DNA from: Stigonema ocellatum SAG 48.90 = DSM 106950
GTDB lineage: Bacteria; Cyanobacteriota; Cyanobacteriia; Cyanobacteriales; Nostocaceae
DNA length: 47,776 bases
Direction of reading: 5' to 3'
Assembly (NCBI GenBank): GCA_016903675.1
Contig: JADQBA010000066.1
Location: 1 to 47,776, forward strand
A program made the translations under genes and the position numbers. Shown in pieces: positions 7,401-16,606 of the stretch. How positions within the stretch are numbered: position 1 is the stretch's first letter; every line of letters begins with the position of its first letter. The notes beneath the pieces were generated by a model. The model saw only the letters and a program-made list of their open reading frames with translations. It ran no database searches and had not been told where the DNA came from.

Positions 7401-8733
7401 TCGTCCGAGACGCTTTTGTGTCTGCATGATCAAGATGGTTACAGGCAGTACACAGGAATTTCTCACCCAAGCGGTTCTTCTTGTCAACATGTCCGCATTT
7501 TAGGCATTCTTGTGATGTGTGTCTGGCGGACACTTCGACAACAGGTTTTCCTGCTTTCAACGCCAACCATGCAATCTTGTCGAAAATATCGCCCCAACTT
7601 GCATCTAAAATTACTTTGTTTAAGCCTGTCTTTTGGGCGGCATTATTGCGCTTGTATCCACCTTTACCATCGTGCTTAGGTTTCGCACGTTTGACCATAT
7701 TTTTGATATTCAAATCTTCTTTAGCAACAACATCAGCCGTGTCAACTACGACCTTGGCAACTTGCCAGTTATAGCCGTCTCTATGTTGCGCTAATTTATG
7801 TTGTTGTAATCGTAATTTCTTAATGGCTTTAATCTTATTTTTAGAACCTTTCTGTTTCCGACTGATGCCGCGTTGACGCATTGCCATCCGGCGTGCTGTT
7901 CTCTTGTTTGTTGAAATTCTTTTATTTTCTTGAAAGCTACCGTCAGAAAGAGCAATAAGCTTGTTGATTCCTACATCAATGCCGACAACTGACTTGCACA
8001 AATCTAGTGGTTTAACGTCTGGTAATACATCAGCAATGGCAACCAACATGCTGATATACCAACGGACGCCCTTTCGCGTAATCGTGCAGGTTCTTAAGTC
8101 TTGAATTAGAGTTAGGTCACGGCTCTTATGAAACTTGACATCCCCAATTCCTGGCAGATATGCTGTTGCGTAATTCTTTCTAATGTGGCGGAGTAGCACA
8201 TGCCCTGGCTTGTATTCAAAAGAATCTAAGCGTCTAATGAAATTAGGGTAGCCAATCCGTCGTTTATAGAAATTTGAGAACGCCGTATCAAGTCTGGCTA
8301 TATTGGTTTGCAAAACAGCAGAATTGATTATTGAAAAGTTGCAGAGTGAGTTTCTAAGTTGTGTGGTCGTCTTCATCTGAATCCCAGAAGCTGAATCCCA
8401 CTTAACAACAGTCTCAACAACTTTTTTGGTGTCCTTGTCTTTAACCTTAGTCTCTTTAGTGGCCAACCCTAAATTTTGAGGAATAACACCATGTTTAAGG
8501 ACTGGACAAGTAAGGGGACAGCAAGAACCAAATTCGATTCTTGACTCTAGGTCACAATATGACCCGTAGGTATAAATGATTGTAGATTCGCTGTCTTTGT
8601 TATTGCTTTCAAAACCTGTTGTGCGTTCTCTCAAAGCGTAGTTACGATGTTTTCTTAATGTAACCAACCAATCTTCAAGAGTTGCCTCCTGAGTCTGGTT
8701 AGGCAACAATTTAAAATTCCATCGAACTTGCAC
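7276..8733 (-). CDS. tnpB: TnpB RNA-guided DNA endonuclease
   Basis: A 485-residue TnpB, which cuts DNA at sites matching its right-end RNA and helps keep the element in place. The RuvC acids are present: VVGIDVGINKLIALSDG (Asp near 253), VVAKEDLNIKNMVK (Glu near 339) and HADTKASRTI (Asp near 438). A four-cysteine zinc ribbon (CLKCGHV ... CTACNHL) lies between the last two, and the basic bridge-helix-like stretch RQRGISRKQKGSKNK is intact. It is longer than the usual 350-420 residues because of an N-terminal region of about 230 residues. GTG 8733 is preferred as start, since AGGGAGA precedes it and VRWNFKLLPNQTQE is the normal family N-terminus. Confidence 0.92.
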   Translation of the reverse strand: MQVRWNFKLLPNQTQEATLEDWLVTLRKHRNYALRERTTGFESNNKDSESTIIYTYGSYCDLESRIEFGSCCPLTCPVLKHGVIPQNLGLATKETKVKDKDTKKVVETVVKWDSASGIQMKTTTQLRNSLCNFSIINSAVLQTNIARLDTAFSNFYKRRIGYPNFIRRLDSFEYKPGHVLLRHIRKNYATAYLPGIGDVKFHKSRDLTLIQDLRTCTITRKGVRWYISMLVAIADVLPDVKPLDLCKSVVGIDVGINKLIALSDGSFQENKRISTNKRTARRMAMRQRGISRKQKGSKNKIKAIKKLRLQQHKLAQHRDGYNWQVAKVVVDTADVVAKEDLNIKNMVKRAKPKHDGKGGYKRNNAAQKTGLNKVILDASWGDIFDKIAWLALKAGKPVVEVSARHTSQECLKCGHVDKKNRLGEKFLCTACNHLDHADTKASRTIGKRVGLVFLKNKKTLPADCGKVTPSSHQSDWVETLVPCLS

Positions 8734-8825
8734 TTTTTCTCTCCCTTTATTCTCGATACTTATAATATAACATGTTATTGTTGATATATACAAGATATCA
8801 ACCAATTTTTATAGAAACTTTACAT

Positions 8826-9221
8826 ATGACAATCAGGTTCGGTCACAAAACAACATCGGTCACATTAATAAATTACCACTTTGTTTGGATACCAAAACGC
8901 AGGAAGAAAATATTAACAGGAAATGTGGCGATTCGTCTTGAAGAGCTACTATACGAAAAAAGCAAAGAACTAGATTGTGAAATTTTAGCTCTCGAAATTA
9001 TGGAAGACCATGTACATTTATTTTTAAGTTGCCCACCAACTCTAGCCCCAGATCAAATAATGTTTCGGTTAAAAGGATTCACTTCTAGGGTCCTAAGACA
9101 ACAATTTCCACACTTATTAAAACTGCCATCCTTGTGGACTAGAAGTTATTTTTGTGGTACGGCTGGAGATGTATCATCCGAAACAATCAAGAAGTACATC
9201 GCTAACCAAAAAACCAGATAA
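8826..9221 (+). CDS. tnpA: IS200/IS605 Y1 transposase
   Basis: A 131-residue single-strand DNA transposase. It has the HUH motif (HVHLFLSC, His-x-His) and the catalytic tyrosine in the C-terminal helix (TIKKYIANQ). YHFVWIPKRRKKIL and DCEILALEIMEDHVHLF are typical of the family. The start at 8826 (MTIRFGHKTTS) fits the family length; an earlier in-frame start would add 18 unrelated residues. Start codons of tnpA and tnpB are 92 bases apart, so a shared divergent promoter is likely. Confidence 0.93.
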   Translation: MTIRFGHKTTSVTLINYHFVWIPKRRKKILTGNVAIRLEELLYEKSKELDCEILALEIMEDHVHLFLSCPPTLAPDQIMFRLKGFTSRVLRQQFPHLLKLPSLWTRSYFCGTAGDVSSETIKKYIANQKTR

Positions 9222-9265
9222 AGACTGCTTCTCGCGGCTTGTCGTATTCATCCCACGCCTGTTCG

Positions 9266-9634
9266 CGCAGCGTCTCCCCTTGGGAGAAGGACGTCTGAAC
9301 CTTGTCCCCACTCAACTCTCAGACTCGTGGGCTTTCTACTTTGATCCTGTAATGCCGAGTACATTGTTTATATCGGTTCCACGGCTCGTCTTGACGGTTA
9401 GAATTCTTTTTCCGCGTAATTTGACATCAAGTCAGTTTAATTGCTCATCATAAAAATCTCTCCGCGAAGGAGTGTGTCTCCCACTCCCCGTGTCAGCCCT
9501 AATGATGAGTATTCAACCGGAGATGATATGACTTGTGTATTCGGTTGTCACATCAGCAGTATAATCTGTATAGAGTTACGGGTGCAATTATCAACAACTT
9601 TTTTGCTTAAACTAAAATTAAGTGAATAGAGAAT
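9266..9634. other. Gene-free spacer between IS605 and the beta-helix gene
   Basis: No convincing gene. It contains the dispersed motif CGCGCAGCGTCTCCCCTTGG just upstream (9265-9284) and a G-A-rich stretch. It presumably carries the promoter of the 9635 gene. Confidence 0.4.
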
Positions 9635-11389
9635 ATGGAACAGACAATTTCTAGCACTACAAACTCTCCATTATCTTCAACACCAGTGTTGGGCAATAAT
9701 GCAGATAACATGCTAAATGCTTCCCCCTTACAGGTAAATCCCAGTGCCACAATTGTAGTCAACAGTATTGACGATGTAGCAAACAAGATCGCTGGCGTGA
9801 CCACCTTACGGGATGCCGTCAACCAGGCAAACGCTGAGGAGGGATCAGACTTGATAGTGTTTGACCAGTCCTTGTTTTCTAAGCCCCAAACCATTAACTT
9901 AACCCTAGGAGAACTAGACATCACCCACAGCTTGGACATTATGGCTCCAAAAGACTCCTTGACGGGTGAGAGTTTGCTGACAGTGAGCGGTAACAACTCC
10001 TCACGGGTGTTTGAGATTGAGGCAGGGGCAACAGTGAATCTGTCTGGATTAATTATTGCCAATGGTAAAGTGACAGGTGATAACGGTGGAGGAATTAAGA
10101 ACTCTGGTACCCTCACCCTAGACAGCAGCACTGTTCGCAATAACTCCGCCACCAAGGTTGCGATCGCGGGTGGCGATGGTGCCGGCATTTATAACAGTGG
10201 TGGTTTAACGGTGAGCAACAGCACCATCAGCGCTAATCAGGCAAGCTTGTACGGCGGCATCTATAACAGTGGTGATTTAACGGTGAGCAACAGCACCATC
10301 AGCGCTAACGCGGCAAACATAGGTGGCGGCTTATATAACAATGGCAAGCTGACGGTGAGCGACAGCACCATCAGGGCTAATCAGGCAGATATAAGCGGCG
10401 GCATTGAGAACACTACTCGAGCTACCCTTGTTCTGACCAACACCACCATCAGCACTAACTCGGCAACTAATAGCGATGGTGGCATCCGTAACTTAGGCAC
10501 TGCTGATATCAACAACAGTGTCATTAATAATAACACCGCAGGTTTTGAAAGCGGTGGTATCGGTGTTCAACAGGGCAGCGTAAAGGTGAGCAACAGCAGG
10601 ATTAGCGGTAACACAGCACGTTTTGGAGGCGGGATCACGAATTTTGCCACTCTTATAGTGAGCAACAGCATAATCAGGAATAACGTCGCTACTTTTGAGG
10701 GTGGCGGTCTCTCCGTTCAAGGTGGCACCGTAACGGTGAGCAATAGCAGGATTAACGGTAACAATTCAGGTGCTTCCGGCGGTGGCATCCTGACTGCTAA
10801 TGGTAGCACATTGACGTTGAGTAACAGCACCATCAGCAGTAACTCAACGAGCGGCATCTCCAACGGTAACGGTGGCGGCATCTATAACAGTAGAACTGGA
10901 GACCTGAGGCTGGTCTTCAGTACCCTAACTCTCAATCAAGCTACCAATGGCTCTGGACTATACAATGATAATATTACTAATAGTCGTTCTGTCAGCGTAA
11001 GGAACACGATTATTGCTCAAAACCTCCCAATTAATCAGAGCAGTGTCAACCCCGATGTAGCAGGTACATTCGTCAGCGGTGGCTTCAATTCAATTGGCGG
11101 CTTCATCAGCGGTGGGTACAATTTGATTGGCAACGCCACCGGTAGCACCGGATTTGGTCAAGCTACAGGAGACATAATTGGTACAAGTGACCAGCCGATT
11201 GATCCGCTCCTAGCTCCCTTAGACTTCTATGGTTCCACACAGACAATAGCGCTGCTCCCCAACAGTCCAGCAATTGGTGCTGCTGATCCAAAAGTGCTGG
11301 ATACTGACCCGACAACTGACCAGCGCGGTTTGTCTCGTCCTAAAACTGGTAAAGGAGATATTGGGGCTTTTGAATTGTCCGTAGCGTAG
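9635..11389 (+). CDS. Right-handed beta-helix protein with choice-of-anchor Q domain
   Basis: A 584-residue repetitive protein, probably surface-exposed or secreted. Residues about 40-75 hold a CSLREA-like start (TTLRDAVNQANAEEG). From about 130 to 470 come more than ten 20-25-residue rungs of the type G-I-x-N-S-G-x-L-T-V-S-N-S-T-I-S-x-N, the pattern of parallel beta-helix and POMP-like repeats. Residues about 530-584 match the choice-of-anchor Q domain (GSTQTIALLPNSPAIGAAD ... QRGLSRPKTGKGDIGAFE). No Sec signal peptide is visible in the polar N-terminus, so the export route is unclear. Nearly identical rungs at DNA level point to recent internal duplication. Adhesion is the likely role, by family only. 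Confidence 0.8.
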   Translation: MEQTISSTTNSPLSSTPVLGNNADNMLNASPLQVNPSATIVVNSIDDVANKIAGVTTLRDAVNQANAEEGSDLIVFDQSLFSKPQTINLTLGELDITHSLDIMAPKDSLTGESLLTVSGNNSSRVFEIEAGATVNLSGLIIANGKVTGDNGGGIKNSGTLTLDSSTVRNNSATKVAIAGGDGAGIYNSGGLTVSNSTISANQASLYGGIYNSGDLTVSNSTISANAANIGGGLYNNGKLTVSDSTIRANQADISGGIENTTRATLVLTNTTISTNSATNSDGGIRNLGTADINNSVINNNTAGFESGGIGVQQGSVKVSNSRISGNTARFGGGITNFATLIVSNSIIRNNVATFEGGGLSVQGGTVTVSNSRINGNNSGASGGGILTANGSTLTLSNSTISSNSTSGISNGNGGGIYNSRTGDLRLVFSTLTLNQATNGSGLYNDNITNSRSVSVRNTIIAQNLPINQSSVNPDVAGTFVSGGFNSIGGFISGGYNLIGNATGSTGFGQATGDIIGTSDQPIDPLLAPLDFYGSTQTIALLPNSPAIGAADPKVLDTDPTTDQRGLSRPKTGKGDIGAFELSVA

Positions 11390-11406
11390 CTCACACCGTT
11401 TTTTGG

Positions 11407-11521
11407 GCGTTGCTGAACACGGTATGAATTTACACGCGCGTAAAGGCGCACTGAGAGCCTTGCCTTTGCGCCTTTGCTACGAGTGCGTGAGACTCATTCA
11501 TACTTTTAATCAGCAACGCCC
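11407..11521. mobile_element. 115-bp MITE with GGGCGTTGCTGA inverted ends
   Basis: Perfect 12-bp terminal inverted repeats (GGGCGTTGCTGA at 11407-11418, TCAGCAACGCCC at 11510-11521), with the match continuing at GTATGAAT / ATTCATAC. The core is not coding. TTTTTT runs flank both ends and may be part of the target duplication. It lies between the 3' ends of two convergent genes. Confidence 0.75.
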
Positions 11522-11647
11522 CATTTTTTGTTATGTACAGTTTTTTCAAAAATGAATGATGCTATGACGCGATGGCGCGAAAACCAACAAACATTGTCCA
11601 AGCAACCAGAGAAACGATCAACAACCAACACAAGCGCAAATTACAAA

Positions 11648-13801
11648 TCACAACTTTGGCAGAATTTCAGGTAGCAATTGACCAGGAAGTTTCGATAAAG
11701 CGAGGTTTTGACCCTGTATTCCTAATTCATTGTGAAAAGCGCGAATGGTTTTCACTATATAATTAATAGTTATTTGATAAGGCTCAGATGGTTTAATCAA
11801 CCGACTTAAAGCTTGTAAGTGGTTGTCTAATGCTGCTTCTAGATGTTGAGAACGGGTTGCTTTGTCCCCATTGAAATAAGGATCTGTTACCATTTGATAA
11901 TGGGCTAGTGCAAAGTTATTATGAGTTGCTGCCACATCAAAACTCAAAGATACACCGATAAGTGAGTGAGCAAGAGCCAGTGCTTCTTCGTAGGCGATAA
12001 TGCACATTTCTAATAACTTCTGTCTCTCTTCCTTGGTTATTTGTGATAGGTTTGCTAAATGGGAGTAAGCAGTGCCAAGATTATTCTGTGTGGCGGCGCA
12101 AGCGGCGGGAGCATTCAGAGGAGTGCGATACTTTAATGCTTCCCCATAAGCATCAACAGCTAACCGCAAATTATCCTCTGGCTGCTCGTATTGTGCTATA
12201 TTCCAGTAAGCAGTGCCAATGTTGTTTTGAATCATGCCATACTTAACTGGTTCCTGTTCTGGGGTGTAGTGAGCTAATGCCTCGTCGTAGGCTGCGATCG
12301 CTTGCTTTAAATGCTCCACAGGTTGATTGTGTTGTGCCAAATGCCAGTAAGCGGTACCCAAATTGTTCTGGCAAGCAGCATACTTCAATGGCTCCATGGA
12401 GGCTGTACGAAAGCGGAGTGCTGCTCTGTAAGCTAACACAGCTTGTTGCCAGTTTTCCGCAGCGCTAGAAAAACGAGCTAAATCACCGTAAGCTGTCCCC
12501 AGATTATTTTGCACACGAGCGTAAGTTTCAGGATGTGTCTGCGGTGAAATCAGCTTTAAAGCTAACTTATAAAATTCAATTCCCTGTTCTATGTAAGATT
12601 GTCCCTCTTCAGAATTGGGTGGTGTGCGATACAGCATCCAGTAGAGTGTACCCAAGTCATTCAAGATATCCGGCACTTGGGGTGAGGTATCATCGTAAGT
12701 GATTGCCTCCTGGTAAGCTAGAATTGCTACCATCAGGTTTTCTAAGGTTGAATTTCCTTGCTCAATGCGAAGGCGGTATAAAGTGCCCAAGCGATGATAA
12801 GCGGCTGCTAGTGCTTCTGGTCTGGCTTGGTTGGAGTGTAATTCCTCTATCTCCCGCAGAATTTGCTGCACTTGCGAGTTCTGCTCCCGATTTTCAGCGA
12901 TTGTGGTGTTAATTGTTGCCAGTACTAACTCTGTTAACTCGTTGCTAATGTGAGACCAACTCTGATCTGATGGGGTATTGTTAGTACTTCTGCTGATGAT
13001 GGATTCTTCCTGTAATTCCGATTTTGATAAAGAACTTTCCGGCGGTTGATCTCCACTATTCACTGGTGTATCTGTGTGTAAATCAAAATCTTCGTTTTGG
13101 ACTGATTCTTCCACAATGGATTGTTCAAGGTTCTGTAAATCAAAGACTGTTGAACCGGAAAAGCGTCCCGCCGCCGTTTGACCCCTAGTGGTTGGTGTAG
13201 GTTCTCCGGCAAATACAAAAACACCAGTACGGTAACGCCAAAACTGTGGTGCTGATTGCTGGATAGCATATAACCAAGGACGTGGTATCCACAATAGCAG
13301 GCTGGATTCGAGGAAACGACTGGATTGAATGTTTGACAGATTCTCCTCAGTTGAACGCAGATTCTGTAAAAATAAACGTTGTACTGCGACTGGTTGCCTG
13401 GTAAGCTGCTCAACACCCACAATCTGAAATGCTGGTTTTGGCAGCGATCGCCCAGGGGTGTCATTGGATCCTCCAACAATTGGCGGTGGATAATCAGCCA
13501 ACCATTGATTTATCTGAGCTATCGGATTAGGATCACTTAAATTCAACCGCAAAGTAACCAATCGCGGATAAGCTGGTGTGCTGGCTTCCTGTGCATCTGA
13601 TGGCTGATACAGCACTTGGCCAACTGGATAAGCCAAAGTAGAATGCAAACGAGCCGCAACCTGATTTCTCAGATTTAAATCATCACATACCGCCACAAAG
13701 ATTTGTCGCCGCAGACCAAGACTCAGAGCAAGTTTCAGGCGCTGATAGACTCGCCTATTCCAAGCAAAATTATGGGAGTGTGCAGTATCATTCACGCTCA
13801 T
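11648..13801 (-). CDS. Tetratricopeptide-repeat protein
   Basis: A 717-residue protein. The N-terminal 230 residues form a globular region (LALSLGLRRQIFVAVCDD, PAYPRLVTLRLNLSDPNPIAQINQWL) reminiscent of a nucleotide-binding fold but without a visible Walker A motif. A polar linker of about 80 residues follows, and from about residue 330 to 690 a series of long (about 50-residue) TPR units marked by NNLGTAYWHLA / QAIAAYDEAL repeats. TPR arrays are protein-interaction scaffolds. The start is the ATG at 13801 (MSVNDTAHSHNF); an in-frame start at 13849 lacks a ribosome site. It is a single-gene unit. The function is unknown. Confidence 0.8.
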   Translation of the reverse strand: MSVNDTAHSHNFAWNRRVYQRLKLALSLGLRRQIFVAVCDDLNLRNQVAARLHSTLAYPVGQVLYQPSDAQEASTPAYPRLVTLRLNLSDPNPIAQINQWLADYPPPIVGGSNDTPGRSLPKPAFQIVGVEQLTRQPVAVQRLFLQNLRSTEENLSNIQSSRFLESSLLLWIPRPWLYAIQQSAPQFWRYRTGVFVFAGEPTPTTRGQTAAGRFSGSTVFDLQNLEQSIVEESVQNEDFDLHTDTPVNSGDQPPESSLSKSELQEESIISRSTNNTPSDQSWSHISNELTELVLATINTTIAENREQNSQVQQILREIEELHSNQARPEALAAAYHRLGTLYRLRIEQGNSTLENLMVAILAYQEAITYDDTSPQVPDILNDLGTLYWMLYRTPPNSEEGQSYIEQGIEFYKLALKLISPQTHPETYARVQNNLGTAYGDLARFSSAAENWQQAVLAYRAALRFRTASMEPLKYAACQNNLGTAYWHLAQHNQPVEHLKQAIAAYDEALAHYTPEQEPVKYGMIQNNIGTAYWNIAQYEQPEDNLRLAVDAYGEALKYRTPLNAPAACAATQNNLGTAYSHLANLSQITKEERQKLLEMCIIAYEEALALAHSLIGVSLSFDVAATHNNFALAHYQMVTDPYFNGDKATRSQHLEAALDNHLQALSRLIKPSEPYQITINYIVKTIRAFHNELGIQGQNLALSKLPGQLLPEILPKL

Positions 13802-13981
13802 GGTGGCCAAACAGCCAAAACTCAGTGTACATACCTTTAAAGGGCACAAATATCATATAATCGTAACTATGACTACGATTTTCAGGTATTCGTCCCTTTG
13901 CTCAGGATAAATCGAGTCTTTCAAACCCAAAGGATTAGAGAGTAGATAATTATACTTATTAATTGATGCGATTTTAACAAA

Positions 13982-14014
13982 TAAAAAACAAGGCTCCCTG
14001 ACAATCGGGAACCT
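13982..14014 (-). terminator. Intrinsic terminator after psb34
   Basis: On the minus strand, AGGTTCCC and GGGAGCCT form a stem with one mismatch, followed by TGTTTTTTAT. It sits about 95 bases past the psb34 stop. Confidence 0.65.
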
Positions 14015-14108
14015 GAAAGAAGATAAAAGTTAATCTATTCAAAGATTTTCTGACGAACTAACCTCATTCGCTACTCTGAATCAGTAGCGGCGGGAATGGC
14101 GGGAGAAT

Positions 14109-14288
14109 TTAGTGAACACTGGAAACAGAGAAGGCGACGAATATCAAACTACTCACTAAAATTGCCGCGACGATTCCCTGAATAATATAATTTCGCTTTT
14201 GCCCCTCTGTTGGAGGTTCTGCTCCATAAACTTTTGGTTCGTTAGCATAATTATTCAGACGACCCCCATCTTCGGTTGTATACGGCAT
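14109..14288 (-). CDS. psb34: Psb34-type photosystem II assembly protein
   Basis: A 59-residue protein. It begins MPYTTEDGGRLNNYANEPKV, followed by YGAEPPTEGQKRNY and a single membrane helix (IIQGIVAAILVSSLIFVAFSV). This matches the Ssl1498/Psb34 family, a one-helix thylakoid protein that binds photosystem II intermediates during assembly and repair near CP47 and the Hlip site. The N-terminal MPYTTE-GGRLNN and AEPPT are family signatures. GAGGAG lies 7 bases before the ATG. It is a single-gene unit with its own terminator. I recognised the family from memory. Confidence 0.85.
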   Translation of the reverse strand: MPYTTEDGGRLNNYANEPKVYGAEPPTEGQKRNYIIQGIVAAILVSSLIFVAFSVSSVH

Positions 14289-14380
14289 GAATTGATCTCC
14301 TCATTCTGCTGATTTACTTCTGGTTTAACATAAAAAGCGAGTTTGTTAATAGTTGATTGTTGATTGGGGAATTGTTGGTT

Positions 14381-14529
14381 GGTTGTCTTACCAAACAACT
14401 ACCAACTCCCAACCATCAACAATTCTCAGTTGGTTGTCTTACCAAACAACTACCAACTCCCAACCATCAACAATTCTCAGTCGGTTGTCTTACCAACCAA
14501 CCACCAACTCCCAACCATCAACAATTCTC
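14381..14529. repeat. Three tandem 51-bp repeats
   Basis: Units start at 14381, 14432 and 14483. Each carries GGTTGTCTTACCAA followed by ACCAACTCCCAACCATCAAC. The first two are nearly identical and the third has a few changes. The array abuts the stop codon of the thiO/G gene and could shape its transcript end. Confidence 0.9.
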
Positions 14530-14530
14530 C

Positions 14531-16555
14531 CTAATTAGTAATCATCCCACTTAGAGGTGAACTAGCACTGGCGTAGGTTTTGATAGGCATTCTCCCAGCA
14601 AGATATGCCAGACGACCGGCGAGTGTTGCGAGATTCATAGCCTTCGCCATAGCTTCCGGGTTTTGTGCTAGGGCGATCGCGCTGTTAATTAATAAAGCAT
14701 CGGCTCCCATCTCCATTGCTTGCGCTGCCTCAGATGGGGATCTAATACCGGCATCTACCACCACGGGCACACTAGCATTTTCAATAATGATCTCAATATT
14801 GGCTGTTGTTTGCAACCCCTGCCCAGAACCAATTGGTGCAGCCAAAGGCATGACCGTAGCACAGCCTGCTTCTTCCAAACGCTTTGCTAACATGGGGTCA
14901 GCGTTGATGTAGGGCAACACAGCAAAACCTTCTTTCACCAGTTTTTCTGCTGCTTCCAGGGTACCAATGGGGTCTGGTAGTAGATACTTAGGGTCAGGAA
15001 TGACTTCTAACTTAACAAAGTTGTTATCTTCTTGTCCCAAAAGTTTCGCCATTTCCCGCCCCAAACGTGCCACCCGAATTGCCTCTTCTGCGGTTTGACA
15101 ACCAGCAGTATTAGGCAACATCCAAATTTTTGTCCAATCCAGTGCTCCTGCTAAACCTTCGTGTCCTGCGGCTTTGGTTTGTACCCGCCTCACAGCCACA
15201 GTGACAATTTGACAACCGCTAGCGGCGACGCTTTGCTGCATTTCCTCAATGCTACGATACTTGCCTGTTCCTGTCATTAAGCGGTTAGTAAAGGTTTTAC
15301 CAGCAATAATGAGTGGGGAGTCGTCCTGGGGGAGTGGGGGAGTGTCCGAGGGGGGCTGGGGGGGAGTTCGGTTGAGGGTGAGCATTAGGGTGGCGGTAGA
15401 TGACTTTGTCTGAAAGCGCGAATAGTTAAATTGTGTGAGGAGCGGGTCTGACTTTTGCTCCCAAATCAAATCAGCAATTAATTTTGCTGTTATGGGTGCT
15501 AAGAGAATACCATTGCGGTAATGACCAGTAGCAAATGTTAAGTTTTTGCAGGGGCTGATGCCAAGGATGGGTAATTCATCAGGGGTGGCAGGACGAAATC
15601 CCCACCACAATTCCTCGATAGGATAATGTTGTAATTGAGGATATAGCCGAATAGCTCTTTCTAGTAAGGTTTGAATGCCCAAGGGTGTGTTGTGGGGAGT
15701 AAAACCCACATCTTCCCTAGTCGCCCCAATAATAATTTGCCGAGATCGTCTCGGTACGATGTAAATATCCTGCCCATACAAAACCCGTGCTAACGGCAAT
15801 TCCGGCTCAGATTCTGGCACTCCCACACTCAGTATTTGCCCTTTGATCGGACGCAAGGGAAGCGGTAGCAATTGATTCGACCAAGCACCTGCTGCTAAAA
15901 CATAATGTTCGGCGCGAATTTCTCCAGCGTTTGTTTGTACGCCAATCACCTGTAAGTGCTGCTGTCCAATCCCTACTACTGTAATCCCTTCTTGGAGTTC
16001 AACGCCTAGGGATTGGGCCGCTGTCAACAGTGCTTGTGCGAGTGTGCGATTGTCTACTTGTGCATCTTCAGGATACCACCAACCACCTGCTACTTCTGTT
16101 CCCAAACCTGGCTGATGTTGATGAATAGCTTCTCGATCTAACCAGTAGGCAGGAGAGGAGGAGGGGGGGAGGGGAGGATGGGGGGGATGGGGGGGATGGA
16201 GGATGGGGGGAAAAGAAGAATGACTCTCCCTCTCTCCCCCCATCTCTCTCGATCGCGCCTCTTCATAGACTGGGGCTAAGATGCCGCAAGGCCAGAAACC
16301 AGTGTTTAAGCCTGTAAATTCTTCTAATTTGTGAGTCCAATCGTGATATAACAACAGGGACCGCCGACACAAGTCGTACATAGCCCCTTCTGGAATTTTT
16401 TCGGCATTTGGTGCTAACATTCCTGCTGCGGCATGGGTTGCTGCGGCACGGAAGCTACGGCTTACGACGGTGACAGTTGCCCCGCGCATTTTTAGTTCGA
16501 TGGCGATCGCTAAGCCAATAACGCCGCCACCAATAATTAAAACGTCATTAGTCAT
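14531..16555 (-). CDS. thiO/thiG: Bifunctional ThiO/ThiG: glycine oxidase fused to thiazole synthase
   Basis: The 674 residues combine two consecutive thiamin-thiazole steps. ThiO (about 1-370) oxidises glycine to iminoacetate; seen are the FAD loop DVLIIGGGVIGLAIAIEL, HAAAGMLAP and GHYRNGILLAP. ThiG (about 415-674) condenses the imine with deoxyxylulose phosphate and the ThiS thiocarboxylate; seen are AGKTFTNRLMTGTGKYRSIE, VKLEVIPDP with the likely Schiff-base Lys, and VVDAGIRSPSEAAQAMEMGAD. This fusion is known in cyanobacteria. Two low-complexity insertions are odd: a Pro/His/Ser-rich loop inside ThiO (about 115-140), coded by a GGGGGGATG microsatellite at 16160-16215, and a Pro-rich linker between the domains (about 390-412). 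No TPP riboswitch was recognised upstream. Confidence 0.95.
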   Translation of the reverse strand: MTNDVLIIGGGVIGLAIAIELKMRGATVTVVSRSFRAAATHAAAGMLAPNAEKIPEGAMYDLCRRSLLLYHDWTHKLEEFTGLNTGFWPCGILAPVYEEARSREMGGERESHSSFPPILHPPHPPHPPLPPSSSPAYWLDREAIHQHQPGLGTEVAGGWWYPEDAQVDNRTLAQALLTAAQSLGVELQEGITVVGIGQQHLQVIGVQTNAGEIRAEHYVLAAGAWSNQLLPLPLRPIKGQILSVGVPESEPELPLARVLYGQDIYIVPRRSRQIIIGATREDVGFTPHNTPLGIQTLLERAIRLYPQLQHYPIEELWWGFRPATPDELPILGISPCKNLTFATGHYRNGILLAPITAKLIADLIWEQKSDPLLTQFNYSRFQTKSSTATLMLTLNRTPPQPPSDTPPLPQDDSPLIIAGKTFTNRLMTGTGKYRSIEEMQQSVAASGCQIVTVAVRRVQTKAAGHEGLAGALDWTKIWMLPNTAGCQTAEEAIRVARLGREMAKLLGQEDNNFVKLEVIPDPKYLLPDPIGTLEAAEKLVKEGFAVLPYINADPMLAKRLEEAGCATVMPLAAPIGSGQGLQTTANIEIIIENASVPVVVDAGIRSPSEAAQAMEMGADALLINSAIALAQNPEAMAKAMNLATLAGRLAYLAGRMPIKTYASASSPLSGMITN

Positions 16556-16606
16556 TAGTAGCTTATAACGCCTAACTCCTCACTCCTAGCTAATAACTCC
16601 CAACCA

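Larger units (their letters stand above)
7170..9265. mobile_element. IS605-type insertion sequence (divergent tnpA/tnpB)
   Basis: A Y1 transposase gene and a tnpB gene are divergent, the IS605 arrangement. Beyond the 3' end of tnpB lies an imperfect subterminal hairpin, CCCATGCCTAAAGGCGATGGG (about 7189-7209), followed on the outer side by GTCAATG on the minus strand. Beyond tnpA lies a second terminus-like stretch with GTATTCATCCCACGCC (about 9243-9258). IS200/605 ends have no inverted repeats or target duplication, so the limits are approximate. Both genes look intact, so the element may be active. Confidence 0.7.

Noticed and set aside
11572..11766. A 64-codon plus-strand frame at the 3' end of the TPR gene
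   Set aside because: It overlaps the end of the TPR coding sequence on the other strand and has no recognisable domain; probably chance, although its first part is outside the TPR gene.
14381..14529. CRISPR array
   Set aside because: The three 51-bp units are contiguous without unique spacers; a plain tandem repeat. No cas genes are present in the window.
16556..16606. TPP riboswitch ahead of thiO/G
   Set aside because: The leader between the Asn-rich gene and thiO/G is only 51 bases and lacks the CTGAGA core of the thi-box.
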